The notes: generated from the sequence alone by a model not told the origin. A stretch of 64,000 bases of DNA from Vibrio taketomensis (GCF_009938165.1 NZ_AP019649.1:2542001-2606000); one strand, 5' to 3'. Positions 40,005 to 50,637 are shown, counted from the stretch's first letter. Translations and numbers: made by a program.

Positions 40005-41279
40005 TTGGACGACATATCAACGGGTATCTTGTTTGCGCTACTCGCGTGTCTGATTGTCATTTCAGGTTATTTTTCAGGCTCAGAAACAGGGATGATGGCT
40101 CTGAACCGCTATCGCTTAAAACACCTATCCAATAGTGGCCATAAAGGCGCTAAGCGAGTAGAAAAACTACTCGACCGCCCAGATAGACTGATTGGTCTGA
40201 TCCTCATCGGCAACAACTTAGTTAATATTCTGGCTTCGGCCATCGCAACGATTCTCGGTATGCGTTTATACGGGGATATTGGTGTGGCTATTGCCACTGG
40301 TGTTCTCACCTTGGTGATACTAGTCTTTGCTGAAGTCACCCCAAAAACCATCGCCGCGCTCTATCCAGAGCGAGTCTCTTATGCCAGCAGTATTCTTCTC
40401 TCTATATTAATGAAGCTACTTTCACCACTGGTAATGTTGGTGAACTTTATTACCAACGGTTTTATTCGTTTACTCGGGGTTAAGACTAAACACGAAGAGG
40501 AAGACCATCTGAGCTCGGAAGAGTTGCGCACTGTCGTCAATGAAGCGGGTAGCCTTATTCCACGTCGTCACCAAGATATGTTGGTTTCGATACTCGATTT
40601 AGAAAACGTCACCGTCAATGACATTATGGTGCCACGTAACGAAATCACCGGCATCAATATCAATGATGACTGGAAGTCCATCATTCGCCAAGTTACTCAT
40701 TCTCCTCATGGCCGTATAGTGCTTTATCGCGATCAAATCGATGAAGTGGTTGGCATGCTACGCCTACGCGAAGCTTCTCGTTTGATGCTAGAGAAAAATG
40801 AGTTCACGAAAGAACGATTATTACGTGCGGCTGATGAGGTTTACTTTATTCCAGAAGGTACACCACTTAATGTGCAGCTACTAAAATTTCAACGTAAAAA
40901 GCAACGTATCGGTTTAATCGTCGACGAATACGGCGATATTGTTGGCTTGATTACTCTGGAAGATATTTTAGAAGAAATTGTCGGTGAATTTACCACATCT
41001 ATATCCCCAAGCCTGTCAGAAGAAATTGTGCCGCAAAGTGACGGCAGTTTTTTAATTGAAGGCAGCGCCAATATTCGCGATATCAATAAAGGTTTAAAGT
41101 GGAAACTGCCTACCGATGGCCCGAGAACACTCAATGGCTTGTTATTGGAACATTTAGAAGATATTCCCGAAAGTCACCTTAGCGTTCAAGTGTGCGGTCA
41201 CCCAATGGAAATCGTAGAGCTAGAAGAAAACAAAATAAAACTGGTTAAAGTCTTTCCCAAAATAAAGAAAGTTAGCTAA
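40005..41279 (+). CDS. yfjD: CNNM/CorC-type (UPF0053) membrane protein with CBS domains
   Basis: Protein of 424 aa. A DUF21/CNNM membrane domain with four helices (about 1-185, with SGYFSGSETGMMALNRYR) is followed by two CBS domains (MVPRNEITGIN and GLIVDEYGDIVGLITLEDILEEIVGE) and a CorC/HlyC C-terminal domain. Relatives are linked to magnesium and cobalt export or sensing. The start is TTG 40005 with AGG about seven bases upstream. It converges on rpoS at a shared terminator. Confidence 0.88.
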   Translation: MDDISTGILFALLACLIVISGYFSGSETGMMALNRYRLKHLSNSGHKGAKRVEKLLDRPDRLIGLILIGNNLVNILASAIATILGMRLYGDIGVAIATGVLTLVILVFAEVTPKTIAALYPERVSYASSILLSILMKLLSPLVMLVNFITNGFIRLLGVKTKHEEEDHLSSEELRTVVNEAGSLIPRRHQDMLVSILDLENVTVNDIMVPRNEITGININDDWKSIIRQVTHSPHGRIVLYRDQIDEVVGMLRLREASRLMLEKNEFTKERLLRAADEVYFIPEGTPLNVQLLKFQRKKQRIGLIVDEYGDIVGLITLEDILEEIVGEFTTSISPSLSEEIVPQSDGSFLIEGSANIRDINKGLKWKLPTDGPRTLNGLLLEHLEDIPESHLSVQVCGHPMEIVELEENKIKLVKVFPKIKKVS

Positions 41280-41304
41280 GTACTTTTCATCTACGCCCGA
41301 AACA

Positions 41305-41330
41305 AAACGCCTTGGAAAACCAAGGCGTTT
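41305..41330. terminator. Bidirectional terminator between the CorC-like gene and rpoS
   Basis: AAACGCCTTGG (41305-41315) pairs perfectly with CCAAGGCGTTT (41320-41330) around AAAA, between convergent genes. Confidence 0.82.
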
Positions 41331-41354
41331 CTACAACAAATTTTCGTCACCTTA

Positions 41355-42335
41355 TTAGTCATCTTCGATGCTAAATAGGTTTTCCATGCTAAGGCCTTGC
41401 TTAACTAGAATCTCACGTAGTCGACGTAGACCTTCTACCTGAATTTGGCGAACTCGCTCGCGAGTAAGATTAATTTCACGACCGACTTCTTCCAGTGTTG
41501 AAGGCTCGTACCCTAGCAATCCAAAACGGCGCGCCAAAACTTCTTTCTGCTTAGGGTTTAACTCATCTAACCAGCCTATCAACGAATCTTTAATGTCATC
41601 ATCTTGCGTCGACACTTCAGGATCTGAGTGATTCACATCAGGGATGATATCAAGCAGCGCTTTTTCACCATCACCACCGATTGGTGTATCTACCGAGCTA
41701 ATGCGCTCATTAAGACGTAGCATTTTGCTCACATCTTCTACTGGCTTATCCAATTGAGTAGCGATCTCTTCAGCCGTTGGCTCATGATCAAGCTTTTGCG
41801 ACAGTTCACGCGCAGTACGCAAGTAAATGTTTAACTCTTTCACCACATGAATAGGTAGGCGAATCGTACGAGTCTGATTCATTAGCGCACGTTCAATAGT
41901 TTGACGAATCCACCATGTAGCGTAAGTAGAAAAACGGAAGCCTCTTTCAGGGTCGAACTTCTCTACCGCACGAATCAAACCAAGATTACCTTCTTCAATT
42001 AAATCGAGCAGTGCTAAACCACGGTTGCTATAACGTCGAGAAATTTTCACAACTAAACGCAAGTTACTCTCAATCATGCGCTTACGTGCCGCTTCATCGC
42101 CTCGCAATGCACGTCGAGCGTAGAGTACTTCTTCTTCTGCAGTTAGGAGTGGAGAAAAACCAATTTCTCCTAAATAGAGTTGGGTTGCATCAAGGTTTTT
42201 GGTTGAAACCTCGAATTCTTCTTTAACAGTTTCTGTAGATGATGATTTTCCGCTGAGTTGTTCCTCGACATCAAAACCTTCCATGTTTTCGATATCAAAC
42301 TCTTCGACTTTTGCTGCTGTGTTGCTGATACTCAT
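41355..42335 (-). CDS. rpoS: RNA polymerase sigma factor RpoS
   Basis: Stationary-phase and general stress sigma factor, 326 aa. Regions 1.2 ([16 protein letters not shown]), 2 ([30 protein letters not shown]), 3 and 4 ([25 protein letters not shown]) are complete. The start ATG 42335 has GGAGG five bases upstream. It follows nlpD, which in E. coli carries the main rpoS promoter. In vibrios RpoS controls stress survival and, in V. cholerae, exit from the host. Confidence 0.97.
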   Translation of the reverse strand: MSISNTAAKVEEFDIENMEGFDVEEQLSGKSSSTETVKEEFEVSTKNLDATQLYLGEIGFSPLLTAEEEVLYARRALRGDEAARKRMIESNLRLVVKISRRYSNRGLALLDLIEEGNLGLIRAVEKFDPERGFRFSTYATWWIRQTIERALMNQTRTIRLPIHVVKELNIYLRTARELSQKLDHEPTAEEIATQLDKPVEDVSKMLRLNERISSVDTPIGGDGEKALLDIIPDVNHSDPEVSTQDDDIKDSLIGWLDELNPKQKEVLARRFGLLGYEPSTLEEVGREINLTRERVRQIQVEGLRRLREILVKQGLSMENLFSIEDD

Positions 42336-42423
42336 AGCGCCTCCCCCTGGCGAGCTAGCAAGACATTGAATACATCTAATGTCCTTGATGGATCTCTTCT
42401 AGCAAATTATTGATAAGTAACGT

Positions 42424-43344
42424 CTACGGCAAGTAACGCTTCGGATTGACCGACTTACCTTCATAGCGAATTTCAAAGTGCAAGCGAACACTGTTGGTTC
42501 CTGAACTACCCATAGTTGCAATTTTTTGGCCTGATTTAACACTTTGACCTTCTTTTACTAGCAACTGGTCGTTGTGAGCATACGCGCTCAAAAATTTATC
42601 GTTATGTTTTATTATCACGAGGTTTCCATAACCTCTTAGTGCATTTCCTGAATAAACGACGGTGCCGGCAGCTGTGGATACTATTGATTGACCGCGTTGA
42701 CCTGCTATATCAATCCCTTTATTTCCTTGGTCTCCCGCCGAAAAGTTTTTAATCACTCTCCCTTTAGTTGGCCATAACCACTTGGTAACCTTAACGTTAC
42801 TAGATGTCGTGTTATTGACTTTTTTGTTAACATTTTGTTTACCGTTAGTGCCAACATACTCCTTTGGTTTAGATTGATCAACCCCTTTTGTAGCAGTTTT
42901 ATGCGCTACTGGTTTAGTATTGTTTGTGCTTTGTTTTCTAACTTGTTGATTCGAGTTTTTACTCGAACTGCTCGCTTTTGCGGCAGCAACAGTCGAAGAG
43001 GCTGCCGCCGCTTTAGTTGACGCAACTCCTGCGCCAGTCCCAGCATACGCTGGAGCCTGATAGGCAGGCTGCCACAACTTCAGCTTTTGGCCAGGGTAAA
43101 TAGTGTACGGAGGTTGCAATTTGTTGTAACGAATAATCTCCTTTACATCTTTGTCTGTGACATAAGATATAAAATAGAGAGTATCGCCCTTTTCAACTTG
43201 ATAGTAACTGCCGCGATAACTGCCGCGAGAAATTGAGTCATAATCTTTATTTATACTTGATACTGGTGCGGGGGAATGAGGAGCACACCCAACGAGAGTG
43301 CAACTTAAAACCAGCGTCAATAATGAATTAGACTTAGAAAGCAT
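42424..43344 (-). CDS. nlpD: NlpD-like lipoprotein, LysM plus degenerate LytM domain (amidase activator)
   Basis: Outer-membrane lipoprotein of 306 aa with signal peptide ending LVGC (Cys20). A LysM domain (about 50-92) binds peptidoglycan, then a low-complexity Ala/Ser/Lys linker, then a LytM/M23 domain at the C-terminus. Catalytic zinc residues are lost: the first His motif reads NKGIDIAG and the last reads VRLHFEI. This matches NlpD, which activates the amidase AmiC rather than cutting itself. It lies between pcm and rpoS. Confidence 0.93.
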   Translation of the reverse strand: MLSKSNSLLTLVLSCTLVGCAPHSPAPVSSINKDYDSISRGSYRGSYYQVEKGDTLYFISYVTDKDVKEIIRYNKLQPPYTIYPGQKLKLWQPAYQAPAYAGTGAGVASTKAAAASSTVAAAKASSSSKNSNQQVRKQSTNNTKPVAHKTATKGVDQSKPKEYVGTNGKQNVNKKVNNTTSSNVKVTKWLWPTKGRVIKNFSAGDQGNKGIDIAGQRGQSIVSTAAGTVVYSGNALRGYGNLVIIKHNDKFLSAYAHNDQLLVKEGQSVKSGQKIATMGSSGTNSVRLHFEIRYEGKSVNPKRYLP

Positions 43345-43346
43345 GA

Positions 43347-43973
43347 TTAAGCGAGATCACCTGCAACCAGTGGAACAAAACGTACCATTTCTATCATCTC
43401 TGACAGATATTCTTGTCCCTTTCGGGTAATTTTTAGCAATTGCTGTTCATCCACACCAACTGGAATCACCATAATGCCACCGTCACTAAGCTGTTCCAGT
43501 AAACCATTTGGAACACTCTCGGCAGCAGCGGTCACGATGATCGCATCAAACGGCGCTTTAGCCGCCCAACCTTGCCAGCCATCACCATGTTTGGTTGAAA
43601 CGTTATAGATATCAAGCTGTTTTAAGCGACGCTTGGCATCCCATTGCAACGCCTTTATACGCTCAATTGAGTAAACGTGATCCACCAACTGAGCGAGAAC
43701 TGCGGTTTGAAAACCCGAACCAGTGCCTACTTCTAGAACTTTGCTACCGCGTTTTAGTTCGAGCATTTCCGTCATTTTCGCCACAATATATGGCTGAGAG
43801 ATCGTTTGTCCATGGCCAATTGGCAGCGCATTATTATCGTACGCTTGATGTTGCATTGCTGCAGAAACAAAGCTCTCTCGCGGTAAGCGATGAATTGCTT
43901 CCAATACCGCTTGATTTTGAATGCCACTCGCGACAAGAAACTGCATTAATTTGTCGGCATGTGGATTGACCAT
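43347..43973 (-). CDS. pcm: Protein-L-isoaspartate O-methyltransferase
   Basis: Repair enzyme of 208 aa that methylates isoaspartyl residues with SAM so they can revert to aspartate. The SAM-binding motif [16 protein letters not shown] and the substrate region [13 protein letters not shown] are present. The start overlaps the surE stop (TAATG), and nlpD begins two bases after its end. The surE-pcm-nlpD-rpoS order is conserved with E. coli. Confidence 0.96.
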   Translation of the reverse strand: MVNPHADKLMQFLVASGIQNQAVLEAIHRLPRESFVSAAMQHQAYDNNALPIGHGQTISQPYIVAKMTEMLELKRGSKVLEVGTGSGFQTAVLAQLVDHVYSIERIKALQWDAKRRLKQLDIYNVSTKHGDGWQGWAAKAPFDAIIVTAAAESVPNGLLEQLSDGGIMVIPVGVDEQQLLKITRKGQEYLSEMIEMVRFVPLVAGDLA

Positions 43974-44734
43974 TATTTACTACCCTTTAACCATTGAGAC
44001 ATTGCGCCGATTGACTCATGAGCCGTCAAATCAACTTGGAGCGGAGTGATAGACACAAAACCCTGTTCTATCGCATAAAAATCCGTCCCTTCTCCTGCAT
44101 CTTGCTCTTTACCTGGAGGCCCAAGCCAATAAATATCATGTCCACGCGGATCTTTCTGCTTGATCATATCTTCGGCGTGATGACGAGCACCTAAACGCGT
44201 CACTTGAGTACCGGCTAGATCGGCATAGCGACGATCAGGAATATTGACGTTTAATAGACGATTCGTCGGAATTGGTTGTTTGAGATGTTGCTCAACTAAC
44301 TCAATCGCGACTTGTGCTGCCGTAGCAAAATTGACTTTGCCGGCTAATGACAAAGCGATGGCTTGCACACCTAAAAAATGCCCTTCCATCGCAGCGGCAA
44401 CAGTACCAGAATACAGTACATCATCGCCTAAATTTGCACCGTGATTGATGCCCGACAATACCAAGTCAGGCAAGTCATCTTTCATTAGCTCATTTAATGC
44501 AAAATGCACACAATCCGTTGGCGTACCTTGCACTGAATAAGTATTGGGCGCAATTTCATTTACACGCAATGGCTGTTCCAGCGTTAATGAATTTGAGGCA
44601 CCGGAGCGATTTCGATCTGGCGCCACAATAGTTATGTCGGCAAAAGGACTGAGAGCTTGAGCTAGAGAGTGAATACCTTCGGCGTGCACGCCATCGTCGT
44701 TACTCAACAATATTCTCAGGCGAGTGTCACTCAT
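43973..44734 (-). CDS. surE: 5'/3'-nucleotidase SurE
   Basis: Metal-dependent survival phosphatase of 253 aa acting on nucleoside monophosphates and short polyphosphate. Metal ligands are Asp13 and Asp14 in [12 protein letters not shown], the Ser in [10 protein letters not shown], and the Asn in [13 protein letters not shown]. It overlaps truD by four bases (ATGA) and pcm by one base, so the three are translationally coupled. Confidence 0.97.
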   Translation of the reverse strand: MSDTRLRILLSNDDGVHAEGIHSLAQALSPFADITIVAPDRNRSGASNSLTLEQPLRVNEIAPNTYSVQGTPTDCVHFALNELMKDDLPDLVLSGINHGANLGDDVLYSGTVAAAMEGHFLGVQAIALSLAGKVNFATAAQVAIELVEQHLKQPIPTNRLLNVNIPDRRYADLAGTQVTRLGARHHAEDMIKQKDPRGHDIYWLGPPGKEQDAGEGTDFYAIEQGFVSITPLQVDLTAHESIGAMSQWLKGSK

Positions 44735-45777
44735 TCGTAACTGCGCTCCACTTCAATTTCTTCGATTAGCTCGCGAACTATCGCAGTTGCAAAACAACCT
44801 GCATCAAGCGCGAAACGCAGAGTGATGTCATTATCTTCCACACTCCATGTTAGGTTTTGTGGTTTCAAAGCAATCTCACGGCGATCATGGCGCATACGGT
44901 TGCCACGAATCAGTGCCATAAGATCAGGTTCTGCATCTAATTGTGGCTGCTCTAATTCCAGAGCTTTAGCTTGTGTCGGCAGCACATTATCACCGGCTAA
45001 CGCAGCGGTAATGAGGTATTCGCCTGCCATGACCTTTTCAATCATATCGGCGATATTGGCTTGTTCAACAGGGAGTAAGTCACGACCCGCTTGCAGCAAA
45101 TCACCCTCTACCGCTTGGGCAAAAACGCCTTGCTCAATACGCGCAGAAACGATGGCATTAAAAATCCAAGAACGTGCCGCTGATAAATACAGGCTGCGCT
45201 TATTCTGATTGCGCGTGCGAACATTTTCACGTCCCCAACGGCGCGCTTCAGTTACGTTATTACCATCATGACCAAAACGCTGACTACCAAAGTAATTTGG
45301 CACACCAGTTTGAGCGATGTTTTCTAGACGTGTCACCACCTCTGCCACATTCGTCACTTCAGCCATAGTGACAACAAATTCATTACCCACCAAATCACCA
45401 GGGCGCAATTTTTTGTTGTGGCGATCTGTCGCTACAATTTCGATCGATGGGTATTGAGCCAAAAATTCCGTAAAGTCTGGCGTTTCACCTTTTGGTAAAT
45501 GCACGCTCAGCCACTGCTCTGTCACTGCATGGCGATCTTTAAGGCCCGCCCAGCTGACATCTTTCGATTTTACACCACACGCTTTTGCCAATTCATTGGC
45601 GACAAAACTGGTATTTTCACCCGTTTTGCGAATACGTACCATCAGGTGTTCACCTTCACCGGTGAAATCGAAACCTAGATCTTCATATACTTGGAAGTGC
45701 TCCGGCTTTAACTTAAGTTTGCCTTGCGCGGTTGGCTTGCCATTTAAATAAGCGAGCGAAGATAAAATGTCTGACAT
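44731..45777 (-). CDS. truD: tRNA pseudouridine(13) synthase TruD
   Basis: TruD, 348 aa, makes pseudouridine 13 in the D-arm of tRNA-Glu. The catalytic Asp81 lies in [14 protein letters not shown], equal to Asp80 of E. coli. The TruD insertion domain follows in the middle. I use ATG 45777 ([11 protein letters not shown]); an upstream in-frame ATG at 45789 is possible. It sits between ispF (44 bases upstream) and surE. Confidence 0.95.
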   Translation of the reverse strand: MSDILSSLAYLNGKPTAQGKLKLKPEHFQVYEDLGFDFTGEGEHLMVRIRKTGENTSFVANELAKACGVKSKDVSWAGLKDRHAVTEQWLSVHLPKGETPDFTEFLAQYPSIEIVATDRHNKKLRPGDLVGNEFVVTMAEVTNVAEVVTRLENIAQTGVPNYFGSQRFGHDGNNVTEARRWGRENVRTRNQNKRSLYLSAARSWIFNAIVSARIEQGVFAQAVEGDLLQAGRDLLPVEQANIADMIEKVMAGEYLITAALAGDNVLPTQAKALELEQPQLDAEPDLMALIRGNRMRHDRREIALKPQNLTWSVEDNDITLRFALDAGCFATAIVRELIEEIEVERSYE

Positions 45778-45821
45778 GTTGTATTCCACCGCTTGTTGAT
45801 ATGAACAACAAACGATTTTGA

Positions 45822-46301
45822 TTAATTTTGTTTAACTAGTAGCACCACCGCTTCACATGCGATGCCCTCTTTTCGGCCAGTAAAGCCAAGGCGTTCTGTT
45901 GTTGTTGCCTTGACATTTACATTACCAATTCCTGTTTCTAAATCTTCAGCAATTGCTGCGCACATGCTCTCAATATGAGGAGCCATCTTTGGTGCTTGGG
46001 CCATGATGGTGACATCCGCATTGCCGATTACATAACCCTGCTCTTTCACGCGGCGATACACATCACGCAATAGCATACGGCTATCTGCCCCTTTCCACTT
46101 ATCATCGGTATCTGGAAAATGTCGACCGATGTCACCGGCAGCAATAGCACCTAGCAATGCATCACTTAAAGCATGTAAAGCGACATCACCATCCGAATGG
46201 GCGACCAAACCTTGTTCATAAGGAATGGCAACGCCACCGATAATCACAGGACCTTCGCCACCAAATTTATGTACGTCAAAACCGTGTCCAATTCGCATCA
46301 T
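45822..46301 (-). CDS. ispF: 2-C-methyl-D-erythritol 2,4-cyclodiphosphate synthase
   Basis: IspF, 159 aa, trimeric zinc enzyme of the MEP isoprenoid pathway. Metal ligands Asp9 and His11 are in [10 protein letters not shown], and the third His is in [18 protein letters not shown]. It follows ispD with a 3-base gap, so the two consecutive pathway enzymes are co-expressed. Confidence 0.97.
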   Translation of the reverse strand: MMRIGHGFDVHKFGGEGPVIIGGVAIPYEQGLVAHSDGDVALHALSDALLGAIAAGDIGRHFPDTDDKWKGADSRMLLRDVYRRVKEQGYVIGNADVTIMAQAPKMAPHIESMCAAIAEDLETGIGNVNVKATTTERLGFTGRKEGIACEAVVLLVKQN

Positions 46302-46304
46302 GGG

Positions 46305-47012
46305 TTATCCTATATTTCTCTGTAAGTAGAACTCAGCTAATGCGAGATCTTCTGGTTGAGTAATCTTTATATTGTCAGCTGCCCCTTGGACAAGCGCAGG
46401 TTGAAAGCCCGCCCACTCCAATGCTGATGCTTCATCAGTAATGATAGCACCTGCCGCCAAAGCCTTTGACAGGGTCTCAACCAATTGCTCTGCCTTAAAC
46501 ATTTGCGGGGTCAGAGCATGCCACAAATCGCTACGCTCAACGGTATGGTCAATATCGTGATTTCCATTTGCGCGTTTCATAGTATCGCGCACCGGTGTTG
46601 CCAAGATACCGCCAACAGGATGCACAGATGCCACTTCAATCAGCGTATCTAAATCCGACGCACGTAAACAAGGTCTAGCTGCATCATGCACCATTACCCA
46701 TTTGCTTAGCTTCTGCTCGGCGACATATCGCAGCGCTGACAACACGGAATCTGCACGCTCTTTTCCCCCGGAAACACGCACGACTTGTGGGTGAGCAGCA
46801 ATACTCAGCTCTGGGAAATAGGGATCGCCTTCAGTAATTGCTACAACGACTTGGCTGATCTGTTGATGTGCAAGCAACTTGTCGACAGTATGCTCAAGCA
46901 CCGTCTTCTGCCCAATCATCAGATATTGCTTAGGTTTGTTGGCTTTCATACGACTGCCGACACCTGCGGCGGGAACTATCGCAACGATGCCTTGAGTGGT
47001 TATTGCTGTCAT
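46305..47012 (-). CDS. ispD: 2-C-methyl-D-erythritol 4-phosphate cytidylyltransferase
   Basis: IspD, 235 aa, converts MEP and CTP to CDP-methylerythritol. The nucleotide-binding loop [20 protein letters not shown] and the VHDAARPCL and [10 protein letters not shown] segments are present. The start is ATG 47012, one base after the ftsB stop; the frame open to 47033 overlaps ftsB. ispF follows. Confidence 0.96.
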   Translation of the reverse strand: MTAITTQGIVAIVPAAGVGSRMKANKPKQYLMIGQKTVLEHTVDKLLAHQQISQVVVAITEGDPYFPELSIAAHPQVVRVSGGKERADSVLSALRYVAEQKLSKWVMVHDAARPCLRASDLDTLIEVASVHPVGGILATPVRDTMKRANGNHDIDHTVERSDLWHALTPQMFKAEQLVETLSKALAAGAIITDEASALEWAGFQPALVQGAADNIKITQPEDLALAEFYLQRNIG

Positions 47013-47013
47013 G

Positions 47014-47295
47014 TTACTGGTGTTCCTCTCCAATCATGCGGTAGAAGGTTTCACCTTCTTTTACCATGCCGAGTTCGTGTCTCGCGCGCTCTTCAATGGC
47101 ATCTAACCCTTGGCGCAAATCGTCAATCTCAGCAAACATCTCGGTATTACGCGCCGTTAAATTGCCATTAACTTGTTGCTGAACCTCGATCTCTGAACTA
47201 ACTGTCTGATAATCAGTCATTCCATTTTTTCCTAGCCACCAGGTGTACTGAAGCCAGCCAAGGAGTAACAATAATGTCAGTGCTAAAACTCGCAT
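47014..47295 (-). CDS. ftsB: Cell division protein FtsB
   Basis: Small bitopic protein of 93 aa: short cytoplasmic start, one membrane helix ([18 protein letters not shown]), then a periplasmic coiled coil ([22 protein letters not shown]). With FtsL and FtsQ it activates septal wall synthesis. It leads ftsB-ispD-ispF, an order shared with E. coli. Confidence 0.94.
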   Translation of the reverse strand: MRVLALTLLLLLGWLQYTWWLGKNGMTDYQTVSSEIEVQQQVNGNLTARNTEMFAEIDDLRQGLDAIEERARHELGMVKEGETFYRMIGEEHQ

Positions 47296-47402
47296 AAAAT
47301 TTTGTTAGAGAAGAAAAAAGAAAGACCACATATATACCACAATGTCGCATTGGGCGCGAGATTGGGTTATGTGGCCTTTTTATAGAAGATATAGGGAATG
47401 GA

Positions 47403-48203
47403 TTAATTAAACGCTAAGAATGCCAATAAGCCAAAACCAAGAATCAGGCGATAAATGACAAATGGAGTCATGCTAATGCGCGCAATTGCCTTCAAGAAAA
47501 AGTGAATACAAAAGTATGCACTCACAAACGAAGTTAAAATCCCTGTCAGCAAGAAGCCATAGTGAATTGGCTCACCACTGGTAACAAGCTCAAGGCCAAG
47601 ATAACCACCCGCCAAAAGAATGATTGGAATCGACATTAGGAACGAAAAACGTGCAGCCGCTTCACGAGTAAATCCAAGGTACAATGCCGCTGTAATGGTC
47701 GCTCCAGAGCGTGAAGTGCCCGGAATAATTGCCATCGCTTGTGCTAAGCCAATGAATAGCGCTTTCTTCCAACCCGCTTGGTATTCATCACTCACCAAGC
47801 TCGCGTTTCTGTCGACATACCACAGTAACAAACCAAAAATTACGGTCGTGGTCGCGAGTACCCAAGCACTACGTAAATAAACCTCAACGATATCCTTCAT
47901 TAATAGCCCGAAGATACACGCTGGAATGGTGGCCAATAGAATCATCCAAGCCAATTTAGCTTCTTTACTTCGATCACCTTTAAAAATCGAAGCGAAAAAT
48001 GCCGAAAGCAAACTTACCACTTCAGCACGGAAATAAATCATCACAGCCGCTAGCGTTCCGACATGAACTGCAACATCAAATGCCAAGCCCTGATCTGGCC
48101 ATCCAAATACCGCAGAAGGCAGAATCAAATGCGCAGAGCTAGAAATTGCAAAACTCAGTCAAACCTTGAATTAAAGCCAATAAAACGCTTCTAAATAACT
48201 CAT
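47403..48203 (-). CDS. uppP: Undecaprenyl-diphosphatase UppP, N-terminus frameshifted
   Basis: Inner-membrane phosphatase that recycles undecaprenyl diphosphate for wall synthesis and can confer bacitracin resistance. The intact frame covers 47403-48128 and includes [18 protein letters not shown]. The usual N-terminus lies upstream but out of frame. ATG 48203 starts MSYLEAF, then GCGTTTTATTGG lacks one T, and further on GAGTTTTGCAATTTC should read EFLPIS, needing one T and one C. With three bases restored the protein is 267 aa. The damaged part contains an active-site motif, so a real mutant would be inactive. Base losses in homopolymers suggest read error. Confidence 0.82.
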
Positions 48204-48229
48204 TGTGTACTCATTAAAGAAATATATTG

Positions 48230-48712
48230 TTAAAACCAAAGCGCGATTTTCTTGAGCGAATCAATGTGCTTCGCTTGGTGATAAATCTGCGCGATAGTTT
48301 GCCCGTCATTTGGGACAACCAAATCAGGACATAATTCATAAAGAGGTTGGATGACAAACGCATACTGATAAATATCGCTACGTGGCACGGTTGGATTTTG
48401 CTCTGAAGTTTGCTCACCAAACAAAACAATATCCAAGTCTAACGTGCGTGGCTCAAACTTAGCCGCATTCGCTTTACGCCCTAACTTCAACTCAATTTTA
48501 CGCAGGGCATGTGAAAAGTCTGTCAATCCCATATCGGTTTTCATTTCGACCACGAGATTGTAAAAAGGCTCACCCGCAAAACCAACCGCTTCACTCTCAT
48601 AGATGTTTGAAAGACGGCTAATTTCTCCAATATGAGACAATTCAACAATCGCAGCGTTGATATGTTTTTCTCGTTCTAAATTTGAACCAATACCGATATA
48701 GGCAGTGATCAT
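48230..48712 (-). CDS. folK: 2-amino-4-hydroxy-6-hydroxymethyldihydropteridine pyrophosphokinase
   Basis: FolK, 160 aa. It moves pyrophosphate from ATP to the pterin in folate synthesis. The start TAYIGIGSNLEREKHI and the catalytic FEPRTLDLDIVLFG with its metal-binding Asp pair are clear. It overlaps folB by four bases, placing two consecutive folate enzymes in one operon. Confidence 0.94.
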   Translation of the reverse strand: MITAYIGIGSNLEREKHINAAIVELSHIGEISRLSNIYESEAVGFAGEPFYNLVVEMKTDMGLTDFSHALRKIELKLGRKANAAKFEPRTLDLDIVLFGEQTSEQNPTVPRSDIYQYAFVIQPLYELCPDLVVPNDGQTIAQIYHQAKHIDSLKKIALWF

Positions 48713-49062
48713 ATTTGCCCTCGTTCAATCACCACACCGACACCTTTTGCTTGAGGCACTGCACTAGGCTTGGTCAGACGAATCTTAATCCACGGCACAC
48801 TAAAGCGAGTCATAATCAATTCAGCAATTTCCTCTGCGACTCGCTCGACTAGCAAAAAGCGACCATTAACAATATGCTCGATCACCGCTTGACTAACTTG
48901 CGCATAATCTAATGCATCTGCCACATCATCACTTTTACCTGCTTTACGATTGTCATGTGCCATCTCAATATCAAGCACTAGCTTTTGTTTGATGCCTTGC
49001 TCCCAATCGTAAACGCCAATCGTGGTGATCACTTCAAGTTGCTCTATAAATACTTTGTCCAT
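48709..49062 (-). CDS. folB: Dihydroneopterin aldolase
   Basis: FolB, 117 aa, cleaves dihydroneopterin to the hydroxymethyl pterin used by FolK. Family segments are TTIGVYDWEQGIKQKLVLDI, DALDYAQVSQAV with the conserved Tyr, and FLLVERVAEEIAELI with the conserved Glu. It diverges from plsY and overlaps folK. Confidence 0.94.
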   Translation of the reverse strand: MDKVFIEQLEVITTIGVYDWEQGIKQKLVLDIEMAHDNRKAGKSDDVADALDYAQVSQAVIEHIVNGRFLLVERVAEEIAELIMTRFSVPWIKIRLTKPSAVPQAKGVGVVIERGQI

Positions 49063-49197
49063 GCTCTAGCGCTTCCTGTACAGGTCGGATACCTAATAAA
49101 GATAAAAAATCGTACTATTTGTTTACCTTGAGTAGTTTGCTCAATGCAAGCACGATATGATATCAAACAAACATCAGTTTCATCGAGCACCCATTTT

Positions 49198-49800
49198 ATG
49201 ACCCCACTAGCACTTGCCATGATCATTTCAGCCTATTTATTAGGCTCGATCTCAAGTGCGGTCTTAATTTGTCGCGTACTCAAATTAGACGATCCACGTA
49301 AAGTTGGCTCCCACAACCCTGGAGCCACCAATGTGCTGCGAATTGGTGGGCGCAAAGCTGCACTTGCGGTACTGATATGCGACATGCTTAAAGGCACCAT
49401 TCCTGTTTGGGGCGGCTATTTTCTCGAGATCGAACCATTAATGCTCGGCATTGCCGCGATTGCAGCCTGCTTAGGCCATATGTACCCGCTATTTTTCCAC
49501 TTCAAGGGGGGGAAAGGGGTCGCTACTGCACTTGGCGCGATTGCACCAATTGGTCTCGATTTAACCGCTATGGTGATGGCAACTTGGCTGATCATCGCTT
49601 TAGTATTCCGCTATTCGTCCCTAGCTGCGATTATCACTGTACTGCTAACGCCAATGTACACCTGGATGATCAAACCGCAATATACTCTGCCGGTAGCGAT
49701 GCTTTGCTGCTTGATCATCTTCCGCCATCATCAAAACATTCGCCGTTTATTTGAAGGCACTGAACCTAAGCTTGGCGAGAAAAAGCCTAACCAAGCTTGA
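49198..49800 (+). CDS. plsY: Glycerol-3-phosphate acyltransferase PlsY
   Basis: Inner-membrane enzyme of 200 aa that acylates glycerol-3-phosphate from acyl-phosphate. Conserved loops are [27 protein letters not shown], and [13 protein letters not shown] start at ATG 49198; the longer frame from 49144 lacks a better site. It diverges from folB and converges on an alpha/beta hydrolase gene. Confidence 0.94.
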   Translation: MTPLALAMIISAYLLGSISSAVLICRVLKLDDPRKVGSHNPGATNVLRIGGRKAALAVLICDMLKGTIPVWGGYFLEIEPLMLGIAAIAACLGHMYPLFFHFKGGKGVATALGAIAPIGLDLTAMVMATWLIIALVFRYSSLAAIITVLLTPMYTWMIKPQYTLPVAMLCCLIIFRHHQNIRRLFEGTEPKLGEKKPNQA

Positions 49801-49818
49801 GGATCTATTTGATCATTC

Positions 49819-50637
49819 TTATTTAAAGCCGATCTGCGCAAGAAAGCTTTGCAGCATTGTATTCACCATTTCTGGTTGCTCTAAGTTTGAGATATGTCCA
49901 GCCTGCGGGATCTGCACTAACTGCGAACCACTGATACAGTCTTGCATGAGATAAGACTCAAGCACCGGCCGCGGCTTATCTTCTTGCCCCACGGCAATAA
50001 GCGTTGGTAATGCAAACTTTTCTATCTCTTCAATCATATCTCGGCGTCCGAATACCATTCGCCCGATACGTGCGATTTCTGCTGCTCGCTCACTTTTGAT
50101 CGCACGTAGGCTTGCGGTGAAAGCCTCGACCAATTGTGGATTATCTTGCAAAACATTATTGGCAAAAAATAGCGGCACTATCGCTTCAATAATGGCCTCC
50201 GGAATAGCTCGCTGCTCTTCAATGGTTTGTAGCATTGCCCAGTATTTTCGATGAGCGACTTCTGGTTCTAAGCCAACGAAGGTATCCATCAATACTAAGC
50301 CTTTGACTCGTGATGGCGCTAATGAAACCAGCTCAGTTCCCCACATGCCGCCCACTGACAAACCAACCAAAACAAACTGATCGATATCTAAATGATCCAG
50401 CAATGCCAGAACCTGCTGAGCATAATCTTGTAAAGTGCGAGTGTTTGCTGGCGCAGAGTCTGAGTCACCATGCCCCCATAGGTCCGGCACAATGCAGCGA
50501 TAAGATTGGCTGAGAACTTCAATTTGCGGCGCCCACATTTGGTTATCCCACAAATAACTGTGCCCCAGCACGATGACAGGACCTTGCCCCACGTCTTGGT
50601 AAGCCATTTGCTGGCCTTCAATTATAAATTTGTTCAT
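49819..50637 (-). CDS. Alpha/beta-fold hydrolase
   Basis: Soluble serine hydrolase of 272 aa. The nucleophile elbow is GLSVGG with Ser94. An oxyanion loop near LGHSYLWDNQMW, an acidic residue in the VGQEDKPRPV region, and the catalytic His in AGHISNLEQP complete the pattern. Substrate is unknown; esters or lactones are common in this group. The start is ATG 50637 after AGAG. It lies alone, bounded by the tsaD terminator upstream and plsY downstream. Confidence 0.85.
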   Translation of the reverse strand: MNKFIIEGQQMAYQDVGQGPVIVLGHSYLWDNQMWAPQIEVLSQSYRCIVPDLWGHGDSDSAPANTRTLQDYAQQVLALLDHLDIDQFVLVGLSVGGMWGTELVSLAPSRVKGLVLMDTFVGLEPEVAHRKYWAMLQTIEEQRAIPEAIIEAIVPLFFANNVLQDNPQLVEAFTASLRAIKSERAAEIARIGRMVFGRRDMIEEIEKFALPTLIAVGQEDKPRPVLESYLMQDCISGSQLVQIPQAGHISNLEQPEMVNTMLQSFLAQIGFK

